Shown one piece after another: positions 1 to 7,134 of a DNA stretch of 64,000 nucleotides; position 1 is the first letter of the stretch; every line of letters starts with the position of its first letter. The notes beneath the pieces were generated by a model. The model worked only from the letters and a program-made list of their open reading frames with translations. It ran no database searches and was not told where the DNA came from. Origin of the DNA: Eubacterium sp. (GTDB lineage: Bacteria; Bacillota; Clostridia; Oscillospirales; Acutalibacteraceae); assembly GCA_014465955.1 (NCBI GenBank), contig JACTVT010000002.1:9237-73236 (forward strand), in the 5' to 3' direction. The translations under genes and the position numbers were made by a program.

Positions 1-2
1 AA

Positions 3-383
3 AATACTTTTATATCAGTTCGCCTTACAAGCGGAAGTGTTCGGATTTTTAAAGAAACCATCAGATTGATGGATAATCCTGAATTTATAAGGTTTTCAGT
101 TAATGAAGAGGGTACTTTGCTGGCGGTTGAACCCTATCACAGAAAAACTTTTACTTCTTTTACTGTCCCGAAGAATCTGTATTCCTATAACGGTGAAATG
201 GTTGTTTACAGCAAGTCGTTATGTGCTGTTTTATACAGCAGACTGGATTGGAATAAAGATAAATTATATCGTGTACCGGGAAAGATATTGAAAGAGGAAA
301 AGACGGCGGTTTTTGATTTGGCAAAGGCTGTTTGTTATGACAATAGTTTGTCAGATAAGATGCCTCAGGGAGAAACATTATGA
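3..383 (+). CDS. Hypothetical protein, 5' end outside the window
   Basis: The reading frame is open from the first bases of the window, so the true start lies upstream; a TTG at 66 and an ATG at 69 are internal candidates. About 126 residues are visible and I do not recognise a domain. The stop (381-383) overlaps the ATG of the next gene in an ATGA arrangement, so it is translationally coupled to a small XRE regulator. That pairing is common on plasmid- or ICE-derived segments, but no integrase is visible here. Function unknown. Confidence 0.6.
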   Translation, partial: NTFISVRLTSGSVRIFKETIRLMDNPEFIRFSVNEEGTLLAVEPYHRKTFTSFTVPKNLYSYNGEMVVYSKSLCAVLYSRLDWNKDKLYRVPGKILKEEKTAVFDLAKAVCYDNSLSDKMPQGETL

Positions 384-571
384 CATTTGCGCAGCAGGTT
401 TTATTCGTTCGGAAGAAGCTGTACCTTTCCCGTTCAGATATGGCAAAAGAAATTGGTGTAACCGAACAAACAATTTACAGATGGGAGCAAGGATTATCCA
501 AACCGCATATTTCATCAAAAGGCAGGTTTATGTCATTATGCAAAAAAGAAAAAATCAAGTTTGATGAATAG
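380..571 (+). CDS. Small XRE-family helix-turn-helix regulator
   Basis: A 63-residue protein made of little more than one HTH domain: the stretch RSDMAKEIGVTEQTIYRWEQG (about residues 18-38) has the typical helix 2-turn-helix 3 pattern with the YRWEQG ending of Cro/C1-type repressors. The start is the ATG of an ATGA overlap with the preceding gene, so both come from one transcript. A rho-independent terminator follows at 596-630. It probably binds DNA as a dimer and may autoregulate this two-gene unit. The target cannot be read from sequence. Confidence 0.8.
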   Translation: MTFAQQVLFVRKKLYLSRSDMAKEIGVTEQTIYRWEQGLSKPHISSKGRFMSLCKKEKIKFDE

Positions 572-595
572 AAATTCTATACGCAGTAAACATTC

Positions 596-630
596 AACCG
601 TGTCTCTCTTAACTGAGAAACACGGTTTTT
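596..630 (+). terminator. Rho-independent terminator after XRE gene
   Basis: An 8-bp perfect stem AACCGTGT/ACACGGTT is followed directly by a T run, 25 bases after the stop codon of the HTH gene. Confidence 0.85.
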
Positions 631-725
631 AAATAGACCGAAATATTAAAAATCATATTTTCATTTCAATATTTTCTTTAATGCTAAATTTAGAAATATA
701 AGAAATTTTGTTGCCTAACGCTCAA

Positions 726-754
726 TTGAAAAAAGTCGATTTGTGTGATATAAT
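726..754 (+). promoter_or_regulatory. SigA promoter for the PIN/zinc-ribbon gene
   Basis: TTGAAA (726-731), a 17-bp spacer and a perfect TATAAT (749-754). Predicted start of transcription near 761 leaves a leader of about 50 bases before the ATG at 813. The gene therefore seems independently expressed from the upstream terminated pair. Confidence 0.8.
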
Positions 755-812
755 AGCTGTGTTAAGATGCACGTTTAAATTTCCTATGCAACAATAAAAG
801 AGGAATGAATAC

Positions 813-2300
813 ATGAAAAATAAAATAAAAAATATTCTCTCGAATAATGGTATTATCGTTTTGGATACAAATGCATATCTAAATATATATGACAGATCTC
901 CTGAGTTTTCTAATTTTTCAATCAGGGTATTGGATTGCGTAAAAGATAAAATATATCTTCCCCATATTGTAAAGAAAGAATTTCTCAGAAACCATAAGGA
1001 GTGTTATAATCGACAAAAGAAAAAGATCGAAAAAGCTTGTGATAAACTCTCATCTTTACTGAATTCAACAAATCAGAAAATAAATAATCAGTGTTTAGTA
1101 ATTAAAAGCTTTCAATTTCCTGATATTGAAGAAGTCCAAAAAAGATTAATTGAAAAATTATCGGAAGCAAAGCAAATAGTTGACGAATATGCGGATGATC
1201 ATGACATATTGACGCTGATTAACAATGTGAATCTTGAAAAAGATTCTGTTATGGAATTGGTTCAATGGTTGATAGACAATGGTAATGTTATGGGAGAGCT
1301 TTCTATTTATGATTTGTATGAATTAGCTCCTATTGCGGATAAACGCTTTGCCAATAAAGTGCCACCTGGGTTTAGGGATGAAAAAAAGGATTATGAACTT
1401 GGAAAATATGGAGATTTTTTTGTTTGGGATCAAACAATAAAATTTGCAAAAGAAAAAAGCCTTCCTGTTATTTTTGTTACGGATGATAAAAAATCCGACT
1501 GGTATGAGAAAAAAGATGGAGATAAATGTTTCCACTCAAAATTATATGATGAATTTCAAGTTAGAGTTGGAAATGATTTTCTCGGAATAGATTCTTTAAC
1601 TTTTTTGGATGCAATATCTGAAATCTATGGGATTGAAAAGACCAGTGCCACAATATGCGCCCTTGAATTTACAGCAGACAAATATATTGATTCATTAATC
1701 AAAGATTTAATTATTTACGACAATTTTGATGAATTGTTATACTCAAGCGAAAAATTCGTAGATATGGATTCATTATCGGCATCTGCTACAGAGGGACTTG
1801 AAATATCTGATGAAATTGAAAATGCTAAGTTTAGCCATTATGAAATAGGCGAATTCAGCGATGTTAGCGCTACTTATTATCTTCATTACCATTTGAAAGT
1901 TAAGGCTACATCTTATGAATATTGGGGAAGAGATGATGATACAAAAGAAATAATTACTTCTCCAGGGCGGGTGCATATTCTCGACGGAGACGTTGTGTTG
2001 GAAGTAATAAGAGAAGTGGATGATTATGCTATTGTCGATGGAGATTCCACTTATCAGAGTGCTCGAATTGTTTCGGGGACACTAAAGGAAGTAGACGCTT
2101 ATGATGTAGATCAGTTGTGTTTTCAATGCGGTAAAAACATCGGTGAGTATCAAGATTATTACGGAAATCCGATATGCGGTGACTGCATGAAATCTGATAA
2201 CTACGGGGAAATATGTACTTCTTGTGGTAGGAAGATACCTTTAGAGTATATGAGTAGTGATAATTGCTGCAATGAATGTGCTGAACATTATGATGGTTAA
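813..2300 (+). CDS. PIN-like nuclease (DUF4935/PIN_8) with C-terminal zinc ribbons
   Basis: A 495-residue protein. Residues 14-26 (IIVLDTNAYLNIY) hold the first acidic residue of a PIN fold (D18); a conserved Glu follows near 56 and the GDFFVWD ... PVIFVTDDKKSDWY block (about 205-230) carries the remaining acids typical of the DUF4935/PIN_8 group. A middle region of about 150 residues is unassigned. The last 60 residues contain four CxxC knuckles (about 436, 456, 469 and 486), enough for two zinc ribbons. PIN domains are metal-dependent RNases. Start chosen by AGAGGAATG upstream and own promoter. It stands alone between a regulator pair and a repeat island. Role in RNA processing, toxin or defence activity is inference; the nuclease fold call is firm. 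Confidence 0.85.
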   Translation: MKNKIKNILSNNGIIVLDTNAYLNIYDRSPEFSNFSIRVLDCVKDKIYLPHIVKKEFLRNHKECYNRQKKKIEKACDKLSSLLNSTNQKINNQCLVIKSFQFPDIEEVQKRLIEKLSEAKQIVDEYADDHDILTLINNVNLEKDSVMELVQWLIDNGNVMGELSIYDLYELAPIADKRFANKVPPGFRDEKKDYELGKYGDFFVWDQTIKFAKEKSLPVIFVTDDKKSDWYEKKDGDKCFHSKLYDEFQVRVGNDFLGIDSLTFLDAISEIYGIEKTSATICALEFTADKYIDSLIKDLIIYDNFDELLYSSEKFVDMDSLSASATEGLEISDEIENAKFSHYEIGEFSDVSATYYLHYHLKVKATSYEYWGRDDDTKEIITSPGRVHILDGDVVLEVIREVDDYAIVDGDSTYQSARIVSGTLKEVDAYDVDQLCFQCGKNIGEYQDYYGNPICGDCMKSDNYGEICTSCGRKIPLEYMSSDNCCNECAEHYDG

Positions 2301-2378
2301 AAGTTGTAATATTATGTATATTTAAAATTTTGACTTAAAAAAGGAATTACTTTATAAGAATGTGATGCTTGGCTCAAA

Positions 2379-2444
2379 AAAATAGATGTGAGTTTTTATC
2401 GTTAGTTCAAGTTCTCATTACAAATTGCTAAAAGCATCTATTTT
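2379..2444. repeat. Inverted repeat downstream of PIN gene
   Basis: AAAATAGATG (2379-2388) pairs perfectly with CATCTATTTT (2435-2444) across a long 46-base loop. It could help end transcription of the PIN gene but lacks a proper U tract, so its role is uncertain. Confidence 0.4.
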
Positions 2445-2456
2445 ATATCATCTTTA

Positions 2457-2655
2457 CACAAAAAAAGTTCGTACATTGTACGGACTTTTCTTTTTTTCTG
2501 TGGTTAACAGCCGCAGGCTATTAACTGCTTCGTTTGCGACCGCTCGCAGTGCGAGATGAAGGGAGCAATAAGAATTGGCAGCGGTCAAAATTTTTGAGCA
2601 CATTTATGTGCGATTATAAATTTTGGGCACCGCAACTCGTATGGGTCGTTGGTTC
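2457..2655 (+). repeat. 217-bp tandem repeat, copy 1
   Basis: These 199 bases are identical to 2674-2872 (offset 217). Each copy starts with a terminator-like hairpin (AAAGTTCGTAC ATT GTACGGACTTTTC then T run), followed by hairpins built on GTTAACAGCC/GGCTATTAAC, CTCGCA/TGCGAG and a nested GCGGT...ACCGC structure with GCACATTTATGTGC at its tip, and ends with tRNA-like sequence. The palindromes overlap each other, suggesting a structured RNA or a recombination product. No credible protein is encoded. Confidence 0.85.
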
Positions 2656-2675
2656 GAGTCCAACTGGGGGAGCCA
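2628..2675 (+). pseudogene. tRNA 3'-end remnant (possibly tRNA-Thr CGU)
   Basis: The bases GTTGG TTCGAGT CCAAC form a perfect T-arm with a 7-base loop, followed by acceptor strand TGGGGGA, discriminator G and CCA. Upstream, CCGCA-ACTCGTA-TGGG resembles a damaged anticodon arm with CGT in the anticodon position. No matching TCCCCCA 5' acceptor strand or D-arm lies within 100 bases, so this is not a functional tRNA. A terminator hairpin follows at once, as after true tRNA genes. Confidence 0.6.
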
Positions 2676-2872
2676 CAAAAAAAGTTCGTACATTGTACGG
2701 ACTTTTCTTTTTTTCTGTGGTTAACAGCCGCAGGCTATTAACTGCTTCGTTTGCGACCGCTCGCAGTGCGAGATGAAGGGAGCAATAAGAATTGGCAGCG
2801 GTCAAAATTTTTGAGCACATTTATGTGCGATTATAAATTTTGGGCACCGCAACTCGTATGGGTCGTTGGTTC
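2674..2872 (+). repeat. 217-bp tandem repeat, copy 2
   Basis: Identical to copy 1 over 199 bases, starting at the CCA of the preceding tRNA remnant. Identity stops abruptly inside the T-loop (after GGTTC at 2872), where unrelated repeat sequence begins, so the second tRNA remnant is truncated. Confidence 0.85.
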
Positions 2873-2880
2873 TAAAATCG

Positions 2881-2964
2881 GCGGGCTGAGGATGCGGGTG
2901 TCCGGTGGACACCTCTGCATCGCAGAAGCACCACCGAACCGACAGGTGAGACCACTCACCCTAC
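2881..2964. repeat. Family C triple-hairpin repeat
   Basis: Contains GTGTCCGGTGGACAC and TCTGCATCGCAGA palindromes plus an outer CGGT/ACCG pairing, ending CCCTAC. The same order occurs at 37699-37786 and, inverted, at 57211-57299. Confidence 0.8.
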
Positions 2965-2972
2965 TGGCCCCT

Positions 2973-3305
2973 CAGACTGTCGATAAAGTGGTCAGAACCG
3001 CGCTGAATTTAATAATGTAGAATGGTAACTACATTACTGTAGGGTGCGGCGTCCTCGACGCACCGCCTTTCAATAGTGTAAATGAAAAGGTGCAGAAACA
3101 TTGAATTTATGCACCTTTTGGCGTTTTTTGCCTTTTGCTCGGGGGCACAATCAAGGCTTCTGAAAAATCGTAAGATTTTTTGGAAAGAGGAAAAACAAAT
3201 GAAGTGTTGGCATAAATTTTTAATTTATTGAACACGGAATTTGTTTTGACGACGTACGGCACCCACTCACAAAATGCAAAATTCTGTTCCATTTCTCGAA
3301 GTCTG
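2973..3305 (-). mobile_element. MITE-like element, copy 1
   Basis: A 333-bp unit bounded by terminal inverted repeats: CAGACTGTCGATAAAGTGG at the left and, read inward from the right, CAGACTTCGAGAAATGG. It is homologous along its whole length to 33884-34211 in the opposite orientation, with about 180 bases near the right end practically identical. Internally it carries a family A hairpin (3039-3066) and a variable 10-bp stem hairpin (3085-3119). No transposase is encoded, so mobilisation would have to be in trans. A 61-codon frame starting in the end repeat exists but has no visible ribosome binding site. Confidence 0.8.
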
Positions 3306-3306
3306 C

Positions 3307-3348
3307 CAGCGTGTATAAATCTATTATTCGGACTTTTTCTACACGCTG
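3307..3348. repeat. Inverted repeat beyond the end of the rimP operon
   Basis: CAGCGTGTA (3307-3315) pairs with TACACGCTG (3340-3348). It lies just downstream of the last gene of the minus-strand operon and may be a processing or termination structure, though no clear T run follows on the minus strand. Confidence 0.4.
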
Positions 3349-3392
3349 AGGTGCTGTTTTTTACAGCCCCTTTTCCTTATTACTGTTCATAT

Positions 3393-4055
3393 TTATACAT
3401 ATTTTAAAACATCGTAAATATCTGTAATAACAGGCACATCGGGGCGCAAATCCACATTATAAAACCAGCCCCAGTTCATACGCAGTGCCTGCATACCTGC
3501 AAGTTTTGCGCCTGCAATATCATTTACAGGATGATCTCCCACATAAAGACATTCGCTTGTTTTTAAGCCGAGTTTTTCGGCAGTATATTCAAAAATACGC
3601 CTGTCGGGCTTTGCAAACGGCAAATCGCCCGAAACAACTACGATATCACAATAAGGCATCAAACCGCTCTGCTCCATTTTTGTCTGCTGAAGAATTGACG
3701 GACCGTTTGTGATAACACCCGTAATAAAGCCTCTTTTGCGCAGTTCCTTAAGCATAGGAACAGAACCGTCAAAAATAACATTATGATAGCCAAACTGAGT
3801 ATCATAATGATTGGCAAGTTCAGCGCAGGAGGGAGCATCTTTCCAGCCCCACATATCTATCAACTGCTGATACCACTTTTGACGGTCAACATAACCGCCG
3901 TTGCCCGTATCAACCATATCCTGCTTACGTTTATCCTGTTCTGCTTTCGGCAAATCGGGCAGAAAATCCTGCATAAAAGCGTCCATATAGCCCTCAAACG
4001 CCTTTGTCCTGTCCTGCAAAGTTTCGTCAAAATCAAATAATACTGCTTTTATCAT
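3393..4055 (-). CDS. HAD-family hydrolase
   Basis: A 220-residue protein with the four HAD motifs: DFDETL at residues 8-13 (nucleophile D8 and acid D10), TNG at 116-118, K149 in AKPDRRIF, and GDHPVND at 173-179. The cap region between motifs I and II is alpha-helical and about 90 residues, as in YjjG/Gph-like phosphatases acting on small phosphorylated metabolites or nucleotides. The start overlaps the end of ribF by 23 bases, so it is translationally coupled as the last gene of the rimP-to-ribF operon. In this position it might dephosphorylate a flavin or nucleotide intermediate, but the substrate is inference. Confidence 0.9.
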   Translation of the reverse strand: MIKAVLFDFDETLQDRTKAFEGYMDAFMQDFLPDLPKAEQDKRKQDMVDTGNGGYVDRQKWYQQLIDMWGWKDAPSCAELANHYDTQFGYHNVIFDGSVPMLKELRKRGFITGVITNGPSILQQTKMEQSGLMPYCDIVVVSGDLPFAKPDRRIFEYTAEKLGLKTSECLYVGDHPVNDIAGAKLAGMQALRMNWGWFYNVDLRPDVPVITDIYDVLKYV

Positions 4056-4848
4056 AATCTAACTGCCTTTTCAGTTCATCAACATTTTTAAAAGTTTTTT
4101 CACTTCTCAGATACCTGAGCAGTTCAACGGCAACGGTTCTGCCGTACAAATCACCCTCAAAGCCGAAAATATGCGTTTCAGAAAGCGGCTTTTCAACACG
4201 CCACGTAGGACGCATACCGATATTTGTAAACGCCTTATATTCTCTGCCGTCAATAATGACCTTGCTTTCATACACGCCGAATTTAGGCGTGATAAGGCTT
4301 TCGGGCAGGTGCTGATTTATTGTAGGAAAGCCAATCGTTCTGCCGCGCATATCGCCCCGTATAACCTCTGCCTCATATGTAAAATTATAGCCGAGCATTT
4401 CGTTTGCAGACACAATTCTGCCCTCTGAAACCGCCTTGCGGATACGAGTAGAACTTATCGGCAGGCTTTCATAATCCTGCGCATCAAGAATACGCACCCA
4501 TATATCACGCTTTTCAAGATATTTTCTCATATCAAGCGCAGACCACGAAGCATTTTTGCCGAATCTGAAATTAAAGCCGCACAAAATCATCTCTGCGCCG
4601 AATTTTTTAATCAGAATATTCTCAATGAATTCTTCACCCGAAAGGCTTTTGATTTCATCAAAATCAGCAAAAACGGCATTACTGTATCTTGCCTCAAAAA
4701 TACTTTTCTGAAGAAGTGAAAATTTATTATTTACACAGTAAATGGTAACATCTTCTGCACCCGTTACAACTGTTTTGTGGGCAAGGTGCATACCGTCAAA
4801 ATCACCAAGCGCTACTGCGTGTCTTTTTTTATTGTTTTCGTTTGTCAT
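4033..4848 (-). CDS. ribF: Bifunctional riboflavin kinase / FAD synthetase
   Basis: A 271-residue protein. The N-terminal nucleotidyltransferase half shows ALGDFDGMHLAH (13-24; the family usually has GxFDGxHxGH, so HLAH is a slight variant) and SSTRIR (132-137). The C-terminal kinase half begins with GRTIGFPTIN (169-178) and continues through PKFGVY. It phosphorylates riboflavin to FMN and adenylates FMN to FAD in the cytoplasm. It is shorter than the usual 300-310 residues, mostly in the N-terminal half, but the key motifs remain. It follows truB by three bases and overlaps the HAD gene, in the order usual for Firmicutes. Confidence 0.93.
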   Translation of the reverse strand: MTNENNKKRHAVALGDFDGMHLAHKTVVTGAEDVTIYCVNNKFSLLQKSIFEARYSNAVFADFDEIKSLSGEEFIENILIKKFGAEMILCGFNFRFGKNASWSALDMRKYLEKRDIWVRILDAQDYESLPISSTRIRKAVSEGRIVSANEMLGYNFTYEAEVIRGDMRGRTIGFPTINQHLPESLITPKFGVYESKVIIDGREYKAFTNIGMRPTWRVEKPLSETHIFGFEGDLYGRTVAVELLRYLRSEKTFKNVDELKRQLDYDKSSII

Positions 4849-4851
4849 AAT

Positions 4852-5748
4852 CTATTTATTTACAAAAAGTTTTTCAACCTTTAACTGTGTTTCAACTGCT
4901 TTGCCAAGACCTAAAAACGTACCGTCGGGCGCATAAACACGATAGATTTCATCGGCATTCAACTGCTTTTTTACACGCACCAAATCAAGTGCACCGCCGT
5001 TTTTAAAACGATTCGACTGTGCAGGGCTGACAACGACTTTATCATAAGCACCGAGCGCCTTTTCAAGCGGCAAAAGCACACTTTCAAAACCCGCTCCGCT
5101 GTCCTTCAGCAATTGCAACTGAGCAAGCGTTTTGCAGTCATCAAGCGTAAAACCCATCGCATACGTTCTGACAAGCGACGTCATAACGGCACCGCAGCCG
5201 AGCGCCCTGCCGATATCATCAATCAGCGTTCTGACATATGTACCTTTGGTGCACAAAACGTCAATTGTGTACTCATTTTCATTCTCGTTGCAATCAGCAA
5301 GTTCAAGGCTTTTTATTTCAACCTCACGCTTTTCACGCTCAACTTCTATACCCTGCCTTGCAAGGTCGTAAAGACGTTTGCCGTTTACCGAAACAGCCGA
5401 ATACATAGGCGGTGTCTGCATAATTCTGCCGCGGAACTGCGACAGAACACGCTCTACATCTGTTTTTGCTGCACTTACCTCATTTTCAGCAGTGACCGTG
5501 CCTGTAATATCAAGCGTGTCAGTCGTTTTACCGAGCACAAAAACGGCACGGTAGCCCTTGTCGCTTTCTGGCAGATAATCAAGAAAACGTGTTGCACCGC
5601 CAATCATAATCGGCAGCACGCCCGTTGCCATAGGGTCGAGCGTACCTGTGTGCCCCACCTTTTTTTCCTTAAGTATTCCACGCATTTTAGCGCATACGCC
5701 GAAAGAGGTTATATCCTTTTCTTTATTTACACAAATTATTCCCGTCAT
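4852..5748 (-). CDS. truB: tRNA pseudouridine-55 synthase
   Basis: A 298-residue TruB. GHTGTLDPMATG holds the catalytic aspartate (D38), followed by FLDYLPESDKGYRAVFVLGKTTDTLD, and the C-terminal PUA-like tail. It converts U55 in the T-arm of elongator tRNAs to pseudouridine and also acts as a tRNA folding chaperone. The start ATG overlaps the nrnA stop in an ATGA junction, giving translational coupling. The context (rbfA, nrnA, truB, ribF) is the standard arrangement. No anomaly. Confidence 0.96.
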   Translation of the reverse strand: MTGIICVNKEKDITSFGVCAKMRGILKEKKVGHTGTLDPMATGVLPIMIGGATRFLDYLPESDKGYRAVFVLGKTTDTLDITGTVTAENEVSAAKTDVERVLSQFRGRIMQTPPMYSAVSVNGKRLYDLARQGIEVEREKREVEIKSLELADCNENENEYTIDVLCTKGTYVRTLIDDIGRALGCGAVMTSLVRTYAMGFTLDDCKTLAQLQLLKDSGAGFESVLLPLEKALGAYDKVVVSPAQSNRFKNGGALDLVRVKKQLNADEIYRVYAPDGTFLGLGKAVETQLKVEKLFVNK

Positions 5749-6686
5749 TCAAGAATTTCCCTGCACTTTGCAATCAACCTTTCGGTTGCCTCATCAACAG
5801 AGCAGTTAAAACGACACGCCGCCGCCTGCGGATGACCGCCGCCGCCGAATGCCTTTGCGATTTCAGCAGCATTCACACCGAATGTTCTGAATGATGCCTT
5901 ACATGTACCGTCTTCCTTTTCACGGATTGTTATGCCGATTTCAACGCCCTCAATCTGGCGTGTAATCGGAGCAAGCGCCTCTGTTTCCTGCTCGTTTGAG
6001 CCTGACTCCTTATACATTTGCTGTGTAACGGTAATAACACATACCCTTTCATCAAGGTAAAATTTCATTCCCTCAATTGCAAGCCTTTCAAGACGGGCAT
6101 ATGTTTTTGTTTTCGTTTCAAACATTGCACGATTGATTGCGCCGTTATCAGCACCTTTTTCAATAAGGTCTGCGGCAACGCGATAAGTATCCGCCGTTGT
6201 GCTTGCATATCTGAAACAGCCCGTATCTGTTGAAATACCTGTATAAAGGCAGTCCGCCGTTTTTTTATCAATTGAAACGCCGAGAGCAAGAATCACCTGA
6301 TAGATAATCTCACACGCAGATGCAGTTTCAATAAGAAGCAGATTTTCTGCATATTCGGTGTTTGTGCCGTGATGATCAATACAAAGATTGATTTTTCCGC
6401 CGTAGACATCTGCAAATGCGCCCAAAAGATTTTCTGTTGCAACATCAACGGCAACAATATAGGTCTCTTTAAAATCGGCAAAGCTCAAATCTTTATAAAG
6501 ATAATCGTACTTTTTCGGGATTTCATCTGCATTTATAACCCTTGCATTTTTACCGAGAGCCATAAGCGCACGGCAAAGAGCAAAGCCCGAGCCGAGCGTA
6601 TCGCCGTCAGGGTGAGCATGAGTTAAAATAAGGATATTATCCTGCTCCCTTAAAAGTTCTGCACACCTTTTAACATCAATTCTCAT
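5745..6686 (-). CDS. nrnA: DHH phosphoesterase, nanoRNase/pAp phosphatase
   Basis: A 313-residue DHH/DHHA1 protein. Motif I HAHPDGDTLG (23-32), a second acidic motif AVDVATEN, the signature DHH (CIDHHGTN) and the C-terminal GGGGHPQAA loop of DHHA1 are all present. The family degrades 2-5 nt RNAs and dephosphorylates pAp to AMP. The start overlaps the end of rbfA by 11 bases and has GGAAAC upstream. It sits between rbfA and truB as in many Clostridia, consistent with a housekeeping role in RNA turnover. Confidence 0.93.
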   Translation of the reverse strand: MRIDVKRCAELLREQDNILILTHAHPDGDTLGSGFALCRALMALGKNARVINADEIPKKYDYLYKDLSFADFKETYIVAVDVATENLLGAFADVYGGKINLCIDHHGTNTEYAENLLLIETASACEIIYQVILALGVSIDKKTADCLYTGISTDTGCFRYASTTADTYRVAADLIEKGADNGAINRAMFETKTKTYARLERLAIEGMKFYLDERVCVITVTQQMYKESGSNEQETEALAPITRQIEGVEIGITIREKEDGTCKASFRTFGVNAAEIAKAFGGGGHPQAAACRFNCSVDEATERLIAKCREILE

Positions 6687-7026
6687 TTTCTGTTTCCTTT
6701 AATTTTTCAAAAATCTCCATTCCTTTTTCAATGGAATCATCGGCAATAAAGGTAAGTTCCGGTGATTTTCTTAAATGAAGATTATTACCGAGCGCACGGC
6801 GGATATAACCCGATGCAGATGTTAAGCCCTTGCAGGCTGTTTTTGCCGTGTCAATACCCTCCATTGCGCTGACATAAACTTTGGCATAACTTAAATCGGA
6901 GGACACGGCAACATTTACAACCGTAAGCATTCTGCCGTTTACACGCGGGTCTTTCAGTTCCCTCATAATTGAAATAATTTCACGCTTTATATCTTCCGAA
7001 ATTCTGTCTATATGAAATCCTGCCAT
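6676..7026 (-). CDS. rbfA: Ribosome-binding factor A
   Basis: A 116-residue protein with the KH-like fold signature of RbfA: FHIDRISEDIKREIISIMRELKDPRV at the start and the DLSYAKVYVS strand that follows. It binds the 30S subunit and helps mature the 5' end of 16S rRNA. It follows infB after a 108-base gap that contains a family A hairpin (7076-7096), an unusual insertion within this otherwise tight operon. The ribosome binding site is weak, so expression may depend on the message upstream. Confidence 0.95.
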   Translation of the reverse strand: MAGFHIDRISEDIKREIISIMRELKDPRVNGRMLTVVNVAVSSDLSYAKVYVSAMEGIDTAKTACKGLTSASGYIRRALGNNLHLRKSPELTFIADDSIEKGMEIFEKLKETENEN

Positions 7027-7075
7027 ATTTATTTACCAAGCCTTTCATACAATTCTTAAACCTTGCCCATGAATC

Positions 7076-7096
7076 GGGCGGATAATATCCGCCCCT
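7076..7096. repeat. Family A hairpin between infB and rbfA
   Basis: GGGCGGATAATATCCGCCC is a perfect 9-bp-armed palindrome followed by CTGC. It lies inside the operon in the only large gap between infB and rbfA. Confidence 0.8.
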
Positions 7097-7134
7097 GCAA
7101 TTCAACTTTCAGACAAAAGGAGAAGCCATTTATT

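Noticed and set aside
2628..2675. Functional tRNA gene
   Set aside because: No 5' acceptor strand, no D-arm and a damaged anticodon arm within tRNA length.
2534..3020. ORFs of 80-89 codons within the 217-bp repeats
   Set aside because: They translate terminator, palindrome and tRNA-remnant DNA, lack ribosome binding sites, and repeat only because the DNA repeats.
3107..3292. 61-codon ORF within the MITE (also at 33897)
   Set aside because: Starts inside the terminal repeat, no ribosome binding site, and reads through a hairpin that changes between copies.
5113..5835. 240-codon plus-strand ORF opposite truB and nrnA
   Set aside because: Antisense shadow of two well-defined genes; spans their junction.
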